From NCBI RefSeq assembly GCF_000620785.1, contig NZ_JIAI01000001.1:1-64000 (forward strand): a stretch of 64,000 nucleotides of DNA. The letters are read 5' to 3'. The stretch is from Actinospineispora acaciae DSM 45401. GTDB lineage: Bacteria > Actinomycetota > Actinomycetes > Mycobacteriales > Pseudonocardiaceae. The notes under the pieces were generated by a model. That model was not told where the DNA came from. It ran no database searches and worked only from the letters and a program-made list of their open reading frames with translations. A program made the position numbers and the translations under genes. This document shows positions 25,571 through 34,030 of this stretch, one piece after another; position 1 is the stretch's first letter; each line of letters starts with the position of its first letter.

Positions 25571-25802
25571 CTCGTGATCGTGCGTGCCGTCTGGACCATC
25601 CGCCGCATACCCACCTGGGCCGCCGCACGCCCCGCACCATGTGCGGCACCCCAACAAGCTGCGCGGCGCCCCCATGTCGGCGTGTGCAGGGTGTCGCAAC
25701 ATTGCGCTCGTAAGTGGGCGGGATGGACGAAGTTGGGGACCGGGGTGGCGGCTTAGTTTCGAAGTGTTCGGCGGAGCACCAGACGGAGTGAGGAGAGGTT
25801 CG

Positions 25803-26528
25803 ATGACCTTGACGGCCGACGCCCCGGCCAGCACCGCGCTGTTGTCCAGGGACGATTTTCGCAAGGCGCTCGAGGACGCGATCAAGGGTAGGGAGGCGAA
25901 GAATGCCTCGTTCAGTATGGCGTGGGCCGAGGGAAAGCTGACCCGGGAGCATTTTGCCCGGTGGGCCGAGAACCACTACCACTATGTGGGTCCGTTCGCT
26001 GATTACCTCGGCTACATCTACGGCAACACCCCGGATCGTTTTACCGGGGCCAAGGACTTCACGTTGCAGAACATGTACGAGGAGGAGCTGGCCGATATTC
26101 GGCACACGGACCTGCTGATCCGGTTCGGCGAGGCGTGCGGCACCACCCGTGAGCGCATCGAGGACCCGAACAACATGAACGCGGTGACCAGGGGGTTGCA
26201 GTCCTGGTGCTACGCGGTCGCCATGCGGGAGCACTTCGTGGTGGCCACCGCGGCGTTGGTGGTCGGGTTGGAGTCGCAGGTGCCGAGCATCTACAAGAAG
26301 CAGATCGTGCCGCTGCGCGAGGTGTACGGGTTCAGCGAGGACGAGATCGAGTTCTTCGACCTGCACATCACGTCCGACGAGGTGCACGGGGAGCGCGGGT
26401 ACCAGATCGTGCTCGACCACGCCGACACCCCCGAGCTGCAGCAGCAGTGCCTGCGGCAGGTCCGGTGGGGCGCGGAGATGCGCTACTCGTACACCCGGGC
26501 GCTGTACGACAACTACGTCGCCGCCTGA
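25803..26528 (+). CDS. Heme-oxygenase-like putative diiron oxidase (TenA/PqqC/HDO fold)
   Basis: A 241-residue all-helical protein of the iron-containing redox enzyme (TenA/PqqC/CADD/HDO) group. The metal-ligand pattern of heme-oxygenase-like diiron oxidases appears intact: Glu in MYEEELADIRH (93-95), His101, Glu157 (VVGLESQVPS) and the H-x3-D-x2-H signature at His188, Asp192, His195 (DLHITSDEVHGERG). It should therefore bind iron and activate O2 rather than act as a thiaminase or regulator. GAGGAGAGG precedes ATG 25803. It is followed at once by Rieske, FAD-reductase and second Rieske genes, giving a complete electron supply. Substrate unknown. Confidence 0.83.
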   Translation: MTLTADAPASTALLSRDDFRKALEDAIKGREAKNASFSMAWAEGKLTREHFARWAENHYHYVGPFADYLGYIYGNTPDRFTGAKDFTLQNMYEEELADIRHTDLLIRFGEACGTTRERIEDPNNMNAVTRGLQSWCYAVAMREHFVVATAALVVGLESQVPSIYKKQIVPLREVYGFSEDEIEFFDLHITSDEVHGERGYQIVLDHADTPELQQQCLRQVRWGAEMRYSYTRALYDNYVAA

Positions 26529-26627
26529 CGCGAGCGCCGGGCAACGGTGGGCGGGCCCTCGCGGTCCGCCCACCACGAGCCATCCCGAGTCGTCCCGAGC
26601 GAACCGTCCCGAGCGAAGGGCATGCCC

Positions 26628-26960
26628 ATGACTCCCGAGGTCGACGCGCCCGGATGGGTCGCCGCCGTTCCCCTCGACCAGCTGCGGCGCCGAAAGCGCG
26701 CCAGGGTCGAGGTCGGCGGCAGGGCGCTCGCGCTGTTCCTGGTCGGCGAGCGGGTGTTCGCGCTGGACGACACCTGCGTGCACAAGGGCCGCTCGCTGGC
26801 GAAGGGCTCGCTGTGGCGGGGCAAGGTCGTCTGCCCCGGCCACCAGTGGATGTTCGATCCGGAGACCGGTCGCGCGGAGGGCCGCGACGACTGCCAGCCG
26901 GTGCACGAGGTGCGGGTGATCGACGGGGTGGTGCACGTCAACCCCGGCCCGCGCTCGTGA
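26628..26960 (+). CDS. Rieske [2Fe-2S] ferredoxin
   Basis: A 110-residue soluble Rieske protein with both cluster motifs: CVHKGRSL (Cys-x-His) and CPGHQWMFDPETG (Cys-x2-His). No signal peptide or membrane anchor, so it is a cytoplasmic ferredoxin of the ring-hydroxylase/nitrite-reductase small-subunit type. I chose ATG 26628 (MTPEVDAPGWV) because AAGGG is seven bases upstream; ATG 26622 would add two residues. It probably shuttles electrons from the FAD reductase downstream to the putative diiron oxidase upstream. Confidence 0.87.
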   Translation: MTPEVDAPGWVAAVPLDQLRRRKRARVEVGGRALALFLVGERVFALDDTCVHKGRSLAKGSLWRGKVVCPGHQWMFDPETGRAEGRDDCQPVHEVRVIDGVVHVNPGPRS

Positions 26961-26990
26961 CCGTCCCCGTCAACCCGTAAGGAGCCCACC

Positions 26991-28229
26991 GTGCCCCGTC
27001 CGGTCTTGCTCACAGTGGGCGCCGGCCAGGCCGCCGTCGCCGCCGTCCGCACGCTGCGCCGGCGCGGTTACGACGGGCGGGTGGTGATGCTCGCGGACGA
27101 GCCGCACCCGCCGTACCAGCGCCCGCCGCTGTCCAAGGAGTACCTGCGCGGCGACGCCGACCTCGACGACCTGAGCATCCTCGACCCGGGATGGTGCGCC
27201 GAGAACGACGTGGAGCTGCGCCTCGGCGACCGGGTGACGTCGATCGACACCCTGGGCCGGCGGGTCGAGCTGGCCGGCGGGGGCTGGTACGGCGCTGACC
27301 TGATGCTGCTCGCGACGGGCGCCCGGGCGCGGCGGCTGGCGGGGGTCGGAGGCGGTGGTGGCCGGGTCGTGCACCTGCGGAGCCTCGACGACGCCGACCG
27401 GCTGCGCGCGCTGCTACCCGGCGCCGGTCGGCTGGCCGTCATCGGCGCCGGGCTGATCGGGTCCGAGGTGGCGGCGTCCGCCCGCGAGCTCGGCGTCGAG
27501 GTGACCTGCCTGGAGGTGGCGGAGCTGCCGATGCTCGGTCAGCTCGGCGCGCGGATGGCCGAGGCGTACGCCGGGCTGCACCGGGAGAACGGCGTGGACC
27601 TGCGGTGCGGGCGGCGGGTCGGCGCGGTCACCGAGCACCCGGGCGGGGTCACGGTGAGCACCGACGCCGGCGAGGTGGAGGCCGACCTGCTGGTGGTCGC
27701 GGTGGGCGCCGAGCCCCGGGACGAGCTGGCCCGCGCCGCCGGGCTCGCGCTCGACCCGGTGCACGGCGGGGTGGCGGTGGACGCCGAGTGCCGCACCTCG
27801 GTGGAGGGCATCTTCGCCGCCGGCGACATCGCCAGCCGGCTGGACCCGCGCACCGGGCGCCGCCACCGGGGCGAGCACGTGGACAACGCCAACCGCCAGG
27901 GCGCCGCCGTGGCGCGCGCCGTGCTCGGCCAACCCGCCGCCGACCAGGACCCGCCGTGGTTCTGGTCCGACCAGTACGAGCTCGCGCTGCAGTTCGTCGG
28001 AAAGCCGCGGCCGGACGCCGAGGTGGTGGTCAGGGGCAGCGTGGCGGAGCGCGACTTCACCGCCTTCTACCTGGCCGACGGGCGGGTGCACGCCGCGTTC
28101 GCGGTGGACCGGGGCGGTGACGTGCCCGCCGCGCGCGAGCTGATCACCCGCGCGGTGCCCGTCTCCGAGGCCGCGCTCGCCGACGAGGACACCGACCTGT
28201 TCGACCTGCTCGAGACCGTAGATGCCTGA
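26991..28229 (+). CDS. NAD(P)/FAD-dependent ferredoxin reductase
   Basis: A 412-residue two-dinucleotide-fold reductase. FAD motif near the start (VLLTVGAGQAAVAAVRTLRR, with GAGQAA in place of GxGxxG), PPYQRPPLSKEYL, NAD motif LAVIGAGLIGSEVAASAREL, and the second FAD signature GIFAAGDIASR followed by GEHVDNANRQG. This is the BphA4/PdR/rubredoxin-reductase type that feeds Rieske or plant-type ferredoxins in oxygenase systems. AAGGAG (26980-26985) precedes a GTG start. Sandwiched between two Rieske genes. Confidence 0.9.
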   Translation: MPRPVLLTVGAGQAAVAAVRTLRRRGYDGRVVMLADEPHPPYQRPPLSKEYLRGDADLDDLSILDPGWCAENDVELRLGDRVTSIDTLGRRVELAGGGWYGADLMLLATGARARRLAGVGGGGGRVVHLRSLDDADRLRALLPGAGRLAVIGAGLIGSEVAASARELGVEVTCLEVAELPMLGQLGARMAEAYAGLHRENGVDLRCGRRVGAVTEHPGGVTVSTDAGEVEADLLVVAVGAEPRDELARAAGLALDPVHGGVAVDAECRTSVEGIFAAGDIASRLDPRTGRRHRGEHVDNANRQGAAVARAVLGQPAADQDPPWFWSDQYELALQFVGKPRPDAEVVVRGSVAERDFTAFYLADGRVHAAFAVDRGGDVPAARELITRAVPVSEAALADEDTDLFDLLETVDA

Positions 28230-28248
28230 GCCGTGTGAGGAGAACACC

Positions 28249-28728
28249 GTGGAGTTCCACAACGTGGCCCGGTCCGGGCAGGTCCCGGAGGGCGTGGTGC
28301 GCCGGCTGTTCATCGGCGAGGTCGAGATCGCGGTGTCCCGGTCCGAGGGCGTCGTGTACGCCACCTCGAACTACTGCAGCCACCTGGACTGCCTGCTGTC
28401 CAGCGGAAAGGCGACGGAGGACGGCCTGCTCTGCTCGTGCCACGGCAGCGTGTTCGACTACCGGACGGGGGAGCCGCTGTGCCCGCCGGCCACCCGGCCG
28501 ATCACCGTGTTCCCGGTGAAGGAGGAGGACGGGCGGGTCTGGGTCGGCATGGACGACGAGCTGGCCAAGGCGGCGATGCGCAGGCGGGCGGCCGGCTCGC
28601 GGCGGCTCTCGGCGCGCCGCCCTTCGGAAGTCGGCGGGGAAGTCGGCAGAGAAGTCGGCAGAGAAGTCGGCAGAGAAGTCGGCAGAGAAGTCGGCAGAGA
28701 AGTCGGCAGAGAAGTCGACGCGGAATAG
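28249..28728 (+). CDS. Second Rieske ferredoxin with EVGR-repeat tail
   Basis: About 159 residues. Cluster motifs are NYCSHLDCLL (Cys-x-His) and CSCHGSVFDYRTGEPL (Cys-x2-His). The domain ends at about residue 115; the tail is basic (MRRRAAGSRRLSARR) and then consists of EVGG, six EVGR tetrapeptides and EVDAE encoded by a 12-bp tandem repeat. I prefer GTG 28249 behind TGAGGAGA; an ATG at 28222 overlapping the reductase stop is also open. Having two Rieske proteins suggests one for each electron-transfer step or each oxidase partner. Confidence 0.83.
   Translation: MEFHNVARSGQVPEGVVRRLFIGEVEIAVSRSEGVVYATSNYCSHLDCLLSSGKATEDGLLCSCHGSVFDYRTGEPLCPPATRPITVFPVKEEDGRVWVGMDDELAKAAMRRRAAGSRRLSARRPSEVGGEVGREVGREVGREVGREVGREVGREVDAE
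28627..28722 (+). repeat. 12-bp tandem repeat at the 3' end of the second Rieske gene
   Basis: GAAGTCGGCAGA is repeated six times without error (28639-28710), flanked by degenerate copies at 28627-28638 and 28711-28722. It encodes a highly charged EVGR repeat. Exact identity of six units implies recent expansion. Confidence 0.93.
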
Positions 28729-28779
28729 CCCCAGGTCGGAGCCTGGCCCGCCGGGGCTGGCGCGGCTATTCTGCCCGTC

Positions 28780-29697
28780 GTGGCGCTGCGGGAGTACCTG
28801 GTCGGCGAGGTGGCGGAGGACTTCTCCGACGGACTGCTCACCAGGCGGGAGGCGCTGCGCCGGCTCGGCCTGCTCGGCCTGGGCGCCGGCGCGGCGAGCG
28901 CGCTGCTGGCCGCCTGCGCCCCCACGGCGCCGTCCCCGCCGGCCGCCCCGGCCGCGCCCGCCCCGCCCGAGCCGCCGTCGAGCGCTGCCCCGCCGGGCGT
29001 CGCCCCGGGGACCAGGCGCGGCGAGGAGGTCCGGTTCGCCGGCCCGGCCGGTGAGCTGATCGCGGCGTGGGCCGCTCCCACGAGCGGTGCGCCGAAGGCG
29101 GCGGTGTTGGTGCTGCACGAGAACCGGGGCCTCACCGACCACTTCTTCGACCTGGTCGGCCGGCTGGCGAACTCCGGCTACGGCGCGCTCTGCGTGGACC
29201 TGCTGTCCGCGAAGGGCGGCACCGCCGCGCTGACCGACCCCGCCCAGGCGCCCACGGCGCTGGCCGACGCCCCGGTGGACGCGCTGGTGGCAAACCTGCG
29301 CGCGGGCATCGACGAGCTCGGCCGGCGGGTGCCCGGCGGCAAGGTGGGCGCCGTCGGGTTCTGCTTCGGCGGCGGCCTGACCTGGCAGCTCCTGCAGGCC
29401 GGCGAGGCCAGGCTGGCCGCCGCCGTGCCGTTCTACGGACCCGCGCCGGAGCGGCCGGACTTCCACCGGGCCAAGGCCGCCGTGCTCGCCGTCTACGCCG
29501 GCCTCGACGCCAGGGTGAACGCCACCAGGGACCGGGCCGAGTCCGCGCTCAAAGCCGCCGGCCTGACCTACCGGGTCCGCACGTTCGACGGCGCCGACCA
29601 CGCCTTCTTCAACGACACCGGCGCTCGCTACAACGCCGGCGCCGCCCAGCGCGCCTACGCCGAGCTGCTCGACTGGTACCGCCGCTACCTCGGCTAG
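28780..29697 (+). CDS. Dienelactone hydrolase family lipoprotein with Tat signal
   Basis: A 305-residue alpha/beta hydrolase. An N-terminal 20-residue cytoplasmic lead precedes a twin-arginine/lipobox signal, TRREALRRLG...ALLAAC, with Cys46 as lipid anchor, then a Pro/Ala linker to about residue 80. The hydrolase domain shows HENRGLTDHF, the nucleophile GFCFGGGLTW (Cys), the Asp in VYAGLDARVN and the His in DGADHAFF, i.e. the Cys-Asp-His triad of dienelactone hydrolases. It would act outside the membrane on a lactone or ester. GTG start 51 bp after the Rieske gene, and it overlaps the convergent TetR stop by four bases. Confidence 0.88.
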   Translation: MALREYLVGEVAEDFSDGLLTRREALRRLGLLGLGAGAASALLAACAPTAPSPPAAPAAPAPPEPPSSAAPPGVAPGTRRGEEVRFAGPAGELIAAWAAPTSGAPKAAVLVLHENRGLTDHFFDLVGRLANSGYGALCVDLLSAKGGTAALTDPAQAPTALADAPVDALVANLRAGIDELGRRVPGGKVGAVGFCFGGGLTWQLLQAGEARLAAAVPFYGPAPERPDFHRAKAAVLAVYAGLDARVNATRDRAESALKAAGLTYRVRTFDGADHAFFNDTGARYNAGAAQRAYAELLDWYRRYLG

Positions 29698-30287
29698 TCG
29701 CCCCCGGCGGTGCCCAGCACCGCGTCGATGATCTGGTGGCAGACCAGGTCGAAGACCTCGTCGGCGGTGACGCTGCGGTGTGCCGAAGCCTTGGCCAGGA
29801 ACGGCCGGTCGATGGGTACGACGCCCTCCCGGCTCTCGTGCAGCGCGCTGCCGATCGCGTACCTCTCCAGGGCCTCCAGCAGCGGCACGATGGCCCCTGC
29901 CGGGACGCCGTCGGCCTCCAGCCGCGCCGCCATCGCCTCCGCGCGCGCGACGCCCAGGTCCGCCGGCAGGTGCCGCAGCAGCACCGCCGCCAGGTCGGGG
30001 TGGTCGCGGTAGGCCCGGCGGTGCCGGCGCGCGTCGCGCACCAGCCAGGCACGCCACGGCTCGCCGTCGCGCTTCGGCTCGGGCGCGACCTCCAGCGCCA
30101 GCCGCGCCGCCCCGACGACGATGGCGTCCTTGTTCTCGAAGTGGTGGTAGAGCGAGGCCCCGGTCACCTTCAGCCGGTCGGCCAGGTTCCGGATGCTCAA
30201 GCCCTCGATGCCCTCGGCCTCGATGATCTCCAACGCCACCTCGAGCGCCCTGTGCTTGGAGATCAGCGGGACCCTCGGTCGCGCCAC
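29694..30287 (-). CDS. TetR/AcrR family regulator
   Basis: A 197-residue repressor-type protein. The helix-turn-helix region is residues 10-55 (LISKHRALEVALEIIEAEGI, then GLSIRNLADRLKVTGASLYHHFENK). The C-terminal domain (about 75-195) is the TetR_C-type ligand pocket with RHRRAYRDHPDLAAVLLRHL. GTG 30287 sits behind AGGGAGG; the frame is open further upstream to 30731 but that part has no start or codon logic. It is convergent with the dienelactone hydrolase and divergent from glnX, so its target could be either its own promoter or glnX. Confidence 0.83.
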   Translation of the reverse strand: MARPRVPLISKHRALEVALEIIEAEGIEGLSIRNLADRLKVTGASLYHHFENKDAIVVGAARLALEVAPEPKRDGEPWRAWLVRDARRHRRAYRDHPDLAAVLLRHLPADLGVARAEAMAARLEADGVPAGAIVPLLEALERYAIGSALHESREGVVPIDRPFLAKASAHRSVTADEVFDLVCHQIIDAVLGTAGGD

Positions 30288-30432
30288 GGCCGGCGCCCCT
30301 CCCTCGCTCGGCGGTCCGGGCAGGATACCGAACAACGCTTGGCTCGGCTGCGTCCGTTCGTCGCACGTCCGTCGCGGGGATGTCACGGGTGAGGGCTGCC
30401 CTCTGGAATCCGCGCGGCGCGCACGGTTGGGT

Positions 30433-31797
30433 ATGACCGTGGTCACCTCGATACGGAGCGCTACGACGTCACCCTCGGCGCGCAACCAGCGAGCCGCCAA
30501 GGCCGTTGTGGTGCGCGAGTGGGTGACGAGCGCGGGGGGTCGGTACGGCACGCCGACGCTGCTGCGCGCCCTGCAGGCGGTGCTGGCCGCGCTGCTCGTG
30601 CTGCTCGGGGTGGCAGGCGTGCTGGCCGCCCAGGACCGGGTCGGCGCGACCGACGAGATCGCCACCCGGCTGCAGCCGCTGAGCATGGACGCGACGGCGG
30701 TGTACCGCTCGCTCGCCTCCGCCGACGCCACGGTGACCAGCGGGTTCCTTGCCGGCGGCGTCGAACCGGCCGCGGTGCAGGCGCGCTACGCCTCGGACGT
30801 GTCGGCGGCCGCCGACGGGATCGCGCACGCCGCGACCCAGTCCACCGACGCCGCCACCGCCGACCGGATCGCCGCCCTCGGCGAGCAGTTGCCGACGTAC
30901 ACCGGTCTGGTCGAGCAGGCCAGGGCGAACAACCGGCGCGGGCTGCCGGTCGGCGCCGCCTACCTGCGCCGCGCGTCGGACCTGATGCAGACCTCGATGC
31001 TGCCCGCCGCCGAGTCGGTGCGGGCGCGCCAGGCCCAGCTGCTCGACGACGCACACCGGCGGGCGGCGTCGTTCCCGGTCGGGGCGCTGCTGGCGGCGCT
31101 GCTGGCCCTGGCCGGGCTGGGGCTGGGACAGGTGTGGCTGGCGCGGCGGTTCCACCGGGTGCTCAACAGGGGCCTGGTGGTGGCCACCGCCTCGGTGCTG
31201 GTCGGGCTGCTCTGGTGGGTGGCGGCCGGCATCGGCGCGGGCGCGAGCCTGCGGCTGGCCCACGCGCACGGCGAAGCCCTCAACGACGGGCTGGGGCCGG
31301 CGCAGGTCGCCGCGCTGCAGGCCAGGGCCTCGGAGAACCTGGCACTGGTGCAGCGCGACGGGGGCCGCACCGAGCAGGACTTCGTGGACCGGATGCAGCG
31401 GCTGTCCCGCGACGACGGGGCAGGTGGTGCACTGGGTGCCGCCGCCGCGCTGGTGCCCGACCGGGGCGGCAGGGACGCGGTGCTGGCGGCGGTGCGGGGC
31501 GCGCACGACTACCTGGCCGCGCACGACCGGGTGCACGCGGCGGCGGTGGCCGGTCGGTACGGGGACGCGGTGCGGCTGGCCGAGTCCGCGCAACCGGACG
31601 GCTCGGCCGCCGCGTTCGACCGGCTGACCGCCGCGCTGGACGCGTCCGAGCACGAGCAGCGCGCGGCGTTCACCGAGGCCATCACCGCCGCGAAGGCGTG
31701 GCGCACCGGGCTGGTGGCCGGCACCGGGGCGCTCGCGCTGCTGGCCGTCGTCGGTGCCGTGCTCGGCATCGGGACACGAGGGGAGGAGTACCGATGA
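30433..31797 (+). CDS. glnX: GlnX-like membrane sensor protein
   Basis: About 454 residues. One membrane span near residues 45-65 (LLRALQAVLAALLVLLGVAG), a large extracytoplasmic helical domain of roughly 160 residues, two adjacent spans around 218-270, a second external helical domain and a last span near the C-terminus. Helical-bundle external domains flanked by spans resemble chemoreceptor sensors. In mycobacteria the GlnX membrane protein, the GlnH binding protein and kinase PknG form one amino-acid sensing pathway; the same order follows here. The start is uncertain (ATG 30433; a GTG near 30510 is possible). It overlaps glnH by ATGA. Confidence 0.78.
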   Translation: MTVVTSIRSATTSPSARNQRAAKAVVVREWVTSAGGRYGTPTLLRALQAVLAALLVLLGVAGVLAAQDRVGATDEIATRLQPLSMDATAVYRSLASADATVTSGFLAGGVEPAAVQARYASDVSAAADGIAHAATQSTDAATADRIAALGEQLPTYTGLVEQARANNRRGLPVGAAYLRRASDLMQTSMLPAAESVRARQAQLLDDAHRRAASFPVGALLAALLALAGLGLGQVWLARRFHRVLNRGLVVATASVLVGLLWWVAAGIGAGASLRLAHAHGEALNDGLGPAQVAALQARASENLALVQRDGGRTEQDFVDRMQRLSRDDGAGGALGAAAALVPDRGGRDAVLAAVRGAHDYLAAHDRVHAAAVAGRYGDAVRLAESAQPDGSAAAFDRLTAALDASEHEQRAAFTEAITAAKAWRTGLVAGTGALALLAVVGAVLGIGTRGEEYR

Positions 31798-32780
31798 ACC
31801 GCCGCCGCCCGTGCACGTCCGCGTCCGTGGCCGTCTGGTTGGTCACGGCGGTGCTGGCCGTGCTCCCGGCCCCGAGCACGGCGGCCCCCACGGCGGCCAC
31901 CACTGCGGCCACCACGGCGGACATCGCCCCGGTGGCTCACCAGGCGCGGATGGCCGTGCCGATGGCGGCGCCGGCGTGCGACCCGAGGGCCAGCCTGCGC
32001 CCGGCCGGCCTGCCGCCGCCAGGCCAGATGCCGGCGGGTTCGAGCATGGAGGCGATCGCGCGGCGCGGGTTCCTGATCGCCGGCGCGGACCAGAACACCT
32101 TCCTGTTCGGCTACCAGGATCCTCGCACGCGGCGGGTGGAGGGGTTCGAGGCCGACCTCGCCCGCGCCGTCGCCAAGGCGATCTTCGGCGACCCGGAGCG
32201 CGTCGAGTTCCGGCCGGTCAACGTGGCGGACCGGATCCGGATGGTGGAGTCCGGCGCGGTCGACCTGGTGGTGAACACGCTGACCATCACCTGCGACCGC
32301 AAGGCCCAGGTGGAGTTCAGCGCCGTCTACTACGAGACCGGCCAGCGGATCCTGGTGAACCAGGGCAGCCCGGTCGCCACCCTGGCCGACCTGCGCGGCA
32401 AGCGGGTGTGCGCCGCGCGCGGGTCCACCTCGCTGCAGCGGGTGCTCGCCTCGCCGGAGCGGCCCGTCCCGGTCGGGGTGCCGAACGCGGTGGACTGCCT
32501 GGTCGCGCTGCAGCGCGGCGAGGTGGACGCGGTGTCCACCGACGACACGCTGCTCGCCGGGATGGCGGCGCAGGACCCCCGGGCCCAGATCGTCGGCCCC
32601 CGGTTCACCGACGAGCCGTACGGGATCGCCGTCAGCAAGGCCAACCAGGACCTGGTGCGGTTCGTCAACGGGGTGCTGGCGCGCTGGATCGCGGACGGCT
32701 CCTGGACGGCCAGCTACAACCGCTGGCTGGCGGTGCTCGGGCCGCCGCCGGCGCCGCCGACCCCGAGCTACCGGGACTGA
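31794..32780 (+). CDS. glnH: GlnH-type periplasmic amino-acid-binding protein
   Basis: A 328-residue family-3 solute-binding protein. It has a signal peptide (about 1-30) and an Ala/Thr-rich linker, then a type II periplasmic-binding domain from GQMPAGSSMEAIARRGFLIA onward: GFEADLARAVAKAIFGDPER, VDLVVNTLTITCDRKAQVEF, LRGKRVCAARGSTSLQRVL. There is no lipobox cysteine at the expected place. In the mycobacterial system GlnH binds Asp, Asn, Glu or Gln and signals through GlnX to PknG rather than feeding an ABC transporter; no permease or ATPase gene is present here, which fits. Confidence 0.88.
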   Translation: MNRRRPCTSASVAVWLVTAVLAVLPAPSTAAPTAATTAATTADIAPVAHQARMAVPMAAPACDPRASLRPAGLPPPGQMPAGSSMEAIARRGFLIAGADQNTFLFGYQDPRTRRVEGFEADLARAVAKAIFGDPERVEFRPVNVADRIRMVESGAVDLVVNTLTITCDRKAQVEFSAVYYETGQRILVNQGSPVATLADLRGKRVCAARGSTSLQRVLASPERPVPVGVPNAVDCLVALQRGEVDAVSTDDTLLAGMAAQDPRAQIVGPRFTDEPYGIAVSKANQDLVRFVNGVLARWIADGSWTASYNRWLAVLGPPPAPPTPSYRD

Positions 32781-32785
32781 TCGCC

Positions 32786-34030
32786 ATGTCGCTGCACGAC
32801 GAGGTGGCCGCCGACGCCGCCATCGACCGGCTGGCCGCCGAGCACCAGGCGATGTTCGAGCGGCTGATGCGGCTGCACGACCACACCGGGCGCAAGCTGC
32901 TCGACGCCGGCGTGCTGCATGGCCAGACCGAGCGGCGCTGGGCGGTGGCCAGGGAGGACCTGGCCCGGATGTGGGCGTTTCACCGGGCGCACGGCGAGGT
33001 GGTGGCCACCGCGCGGCACACCAGGGGCCGGCGGGCCCGTCCGTCCGGGCGTGACCTGGCGGCGCTGGAGCGGCTGCTCACCGAGTCCACGGCGGTGCGG
33101 CTGCCGGACAGCGAGCGGTCGGTGAGCGTGCCGGACCTGGTCGCGGAGTTCCGGGTGCTGGAGCGGGACGTGCGCGCGGTGCTGGACGCGGCGGACCAGG
33201 TGTGGGCGGTGTTCGGGCCGTGCATCGACCAGTGCGAGGAGCTGCTGACCAGCGCCGCTGCCACCGCCGCCGAGGTGGGCCTCGCCGACTCCGACGACGT
33301 CGCCGGCACCTCGCTGGTCGCGCTGGGTGCCCGGCTGGACGAGCTGCGCGCGATCGGGCTGTCCGATCCGCTGTCCCGGTGGACGCCGGCCCGCCCGGAC
33401 CCTCGGGGGGCCTCCCCGGCCGGGGCGGTGGACCGCGCCGGCGTGGACGAGCTGGTCGCGGACTGCCGGCGGGCGCAGGCCGCGCTGGCCGAGCTGGACG
33501 AGCTGCGCCGGGCCAGCACCGACCGGCTGGACCGGGTGGAGGCGGCGCTGTCCGAGCTGGAGGAGCTGGAGCGCCAGGCGGTCATCTGCCGTGCCGAGGT
33601 GGCGCTCAAGATCGCCGGACCGCCGCCGCCGGAGCCGGACCCGAGCCTGGCCGCCGCGCTGCGCGCCGGGATCGCCGAGGCCAGGCAGCTGCGCGCGGTC
33701 GGGCGCTGGCGCGAGCTGTCCGAGACGCTGGCCGGCCTGCACGAGCGGGCCGAGCGGGCGCCCGCGCTCGCCTCCGCCGCGCTGGACACCCTGCGCGAGC
33801 CGCTGCGTATCCGGCGCGAGCTGCGCGCCCGGCTGGAGCTGTACCGGGTGAAGGCGGACACCGACGGGCGCACCGAGGACCTGCCCCTGGAGCGCGCCTA
33901 CCGCGCCGCGTACGACCTGCTCTGGACCGCGCCGTGCGACCTGGCCGTCGCGGCCCGCCACGTCGACGAGTACCTGCACCTGGTCAACCGCACCGGACCC
34001 GCCCAACCGCACGGGGGTGACCGGGCGTGA
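32786..34030 (+). CDS. Coiled-coil protein of the PknG operon
   Basis: A 414-residue cytoplasmic, highly helical protein with heptad-like regions (VSVPDLVAEFRVLERDVRAV, LDRVEAALSELEELERQAVI) and a C-terminal helical repeat domain (LRAGIAEARQLRAVGRWREL). No signal peptide, no membrane span, no known catalytic motif; I do not recognise the family. It is five bases after glnH and overlaps the kinase gene (GTGA). It could connect the GlnX cytoplasmic face to the kinase, a role with no assigned protein in the mycobacterial model; this is inference. Confidence 0.77.
   Translation: MSLHDEVAADAAIDRLAAEHQAMFERLMRLHDHTGRKLLDAGVLHGQTERRWAVAREDLARMWAFHRAHGEVVATARHTRGRRARPSGRDLAALERLLTESTAVRLPDSERSVSVPDLVAEFRVLERDVRAVLDAADQVWAVFGPCIDQCEELLTSAAATAAEVGLADSDDVAGTSLVALGARLDELRAIGLSDPLSRWTPARPDPRGASPAGAVDRAGVDELVADCRRAQAALAELDELRRASTDRLDRVEAALSELEELERQAVICRAEVALKIAGPPPPEPDPSLAAALRAGIAEARQLRAVGRWRELSETLAGLHERAERAPALASAALDTLREPLRIRRELRARLELYRVKADTDGRTEDLPLERAYRAAYDLLWTAPCDLAVAARHVDEYLHLVNRTGPAQPHGGDRA

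Noticed and set aside
25803..26528. TenA-type transcriptional regulator or thiaminase
   Set aside because: The iron-ligand pattern and adjacent Rieske/reductase genes favour an oxidase; no DNA-binding motif or thiaminase Cys pattern was seen.
29694..30731. Extended 345-residue TetR protein
   Set aside because: The N-terminal 148 residues are antisense to the glnX start region and lack family similarity; GTG 30287 behind AGGGAGG fits the normal length.
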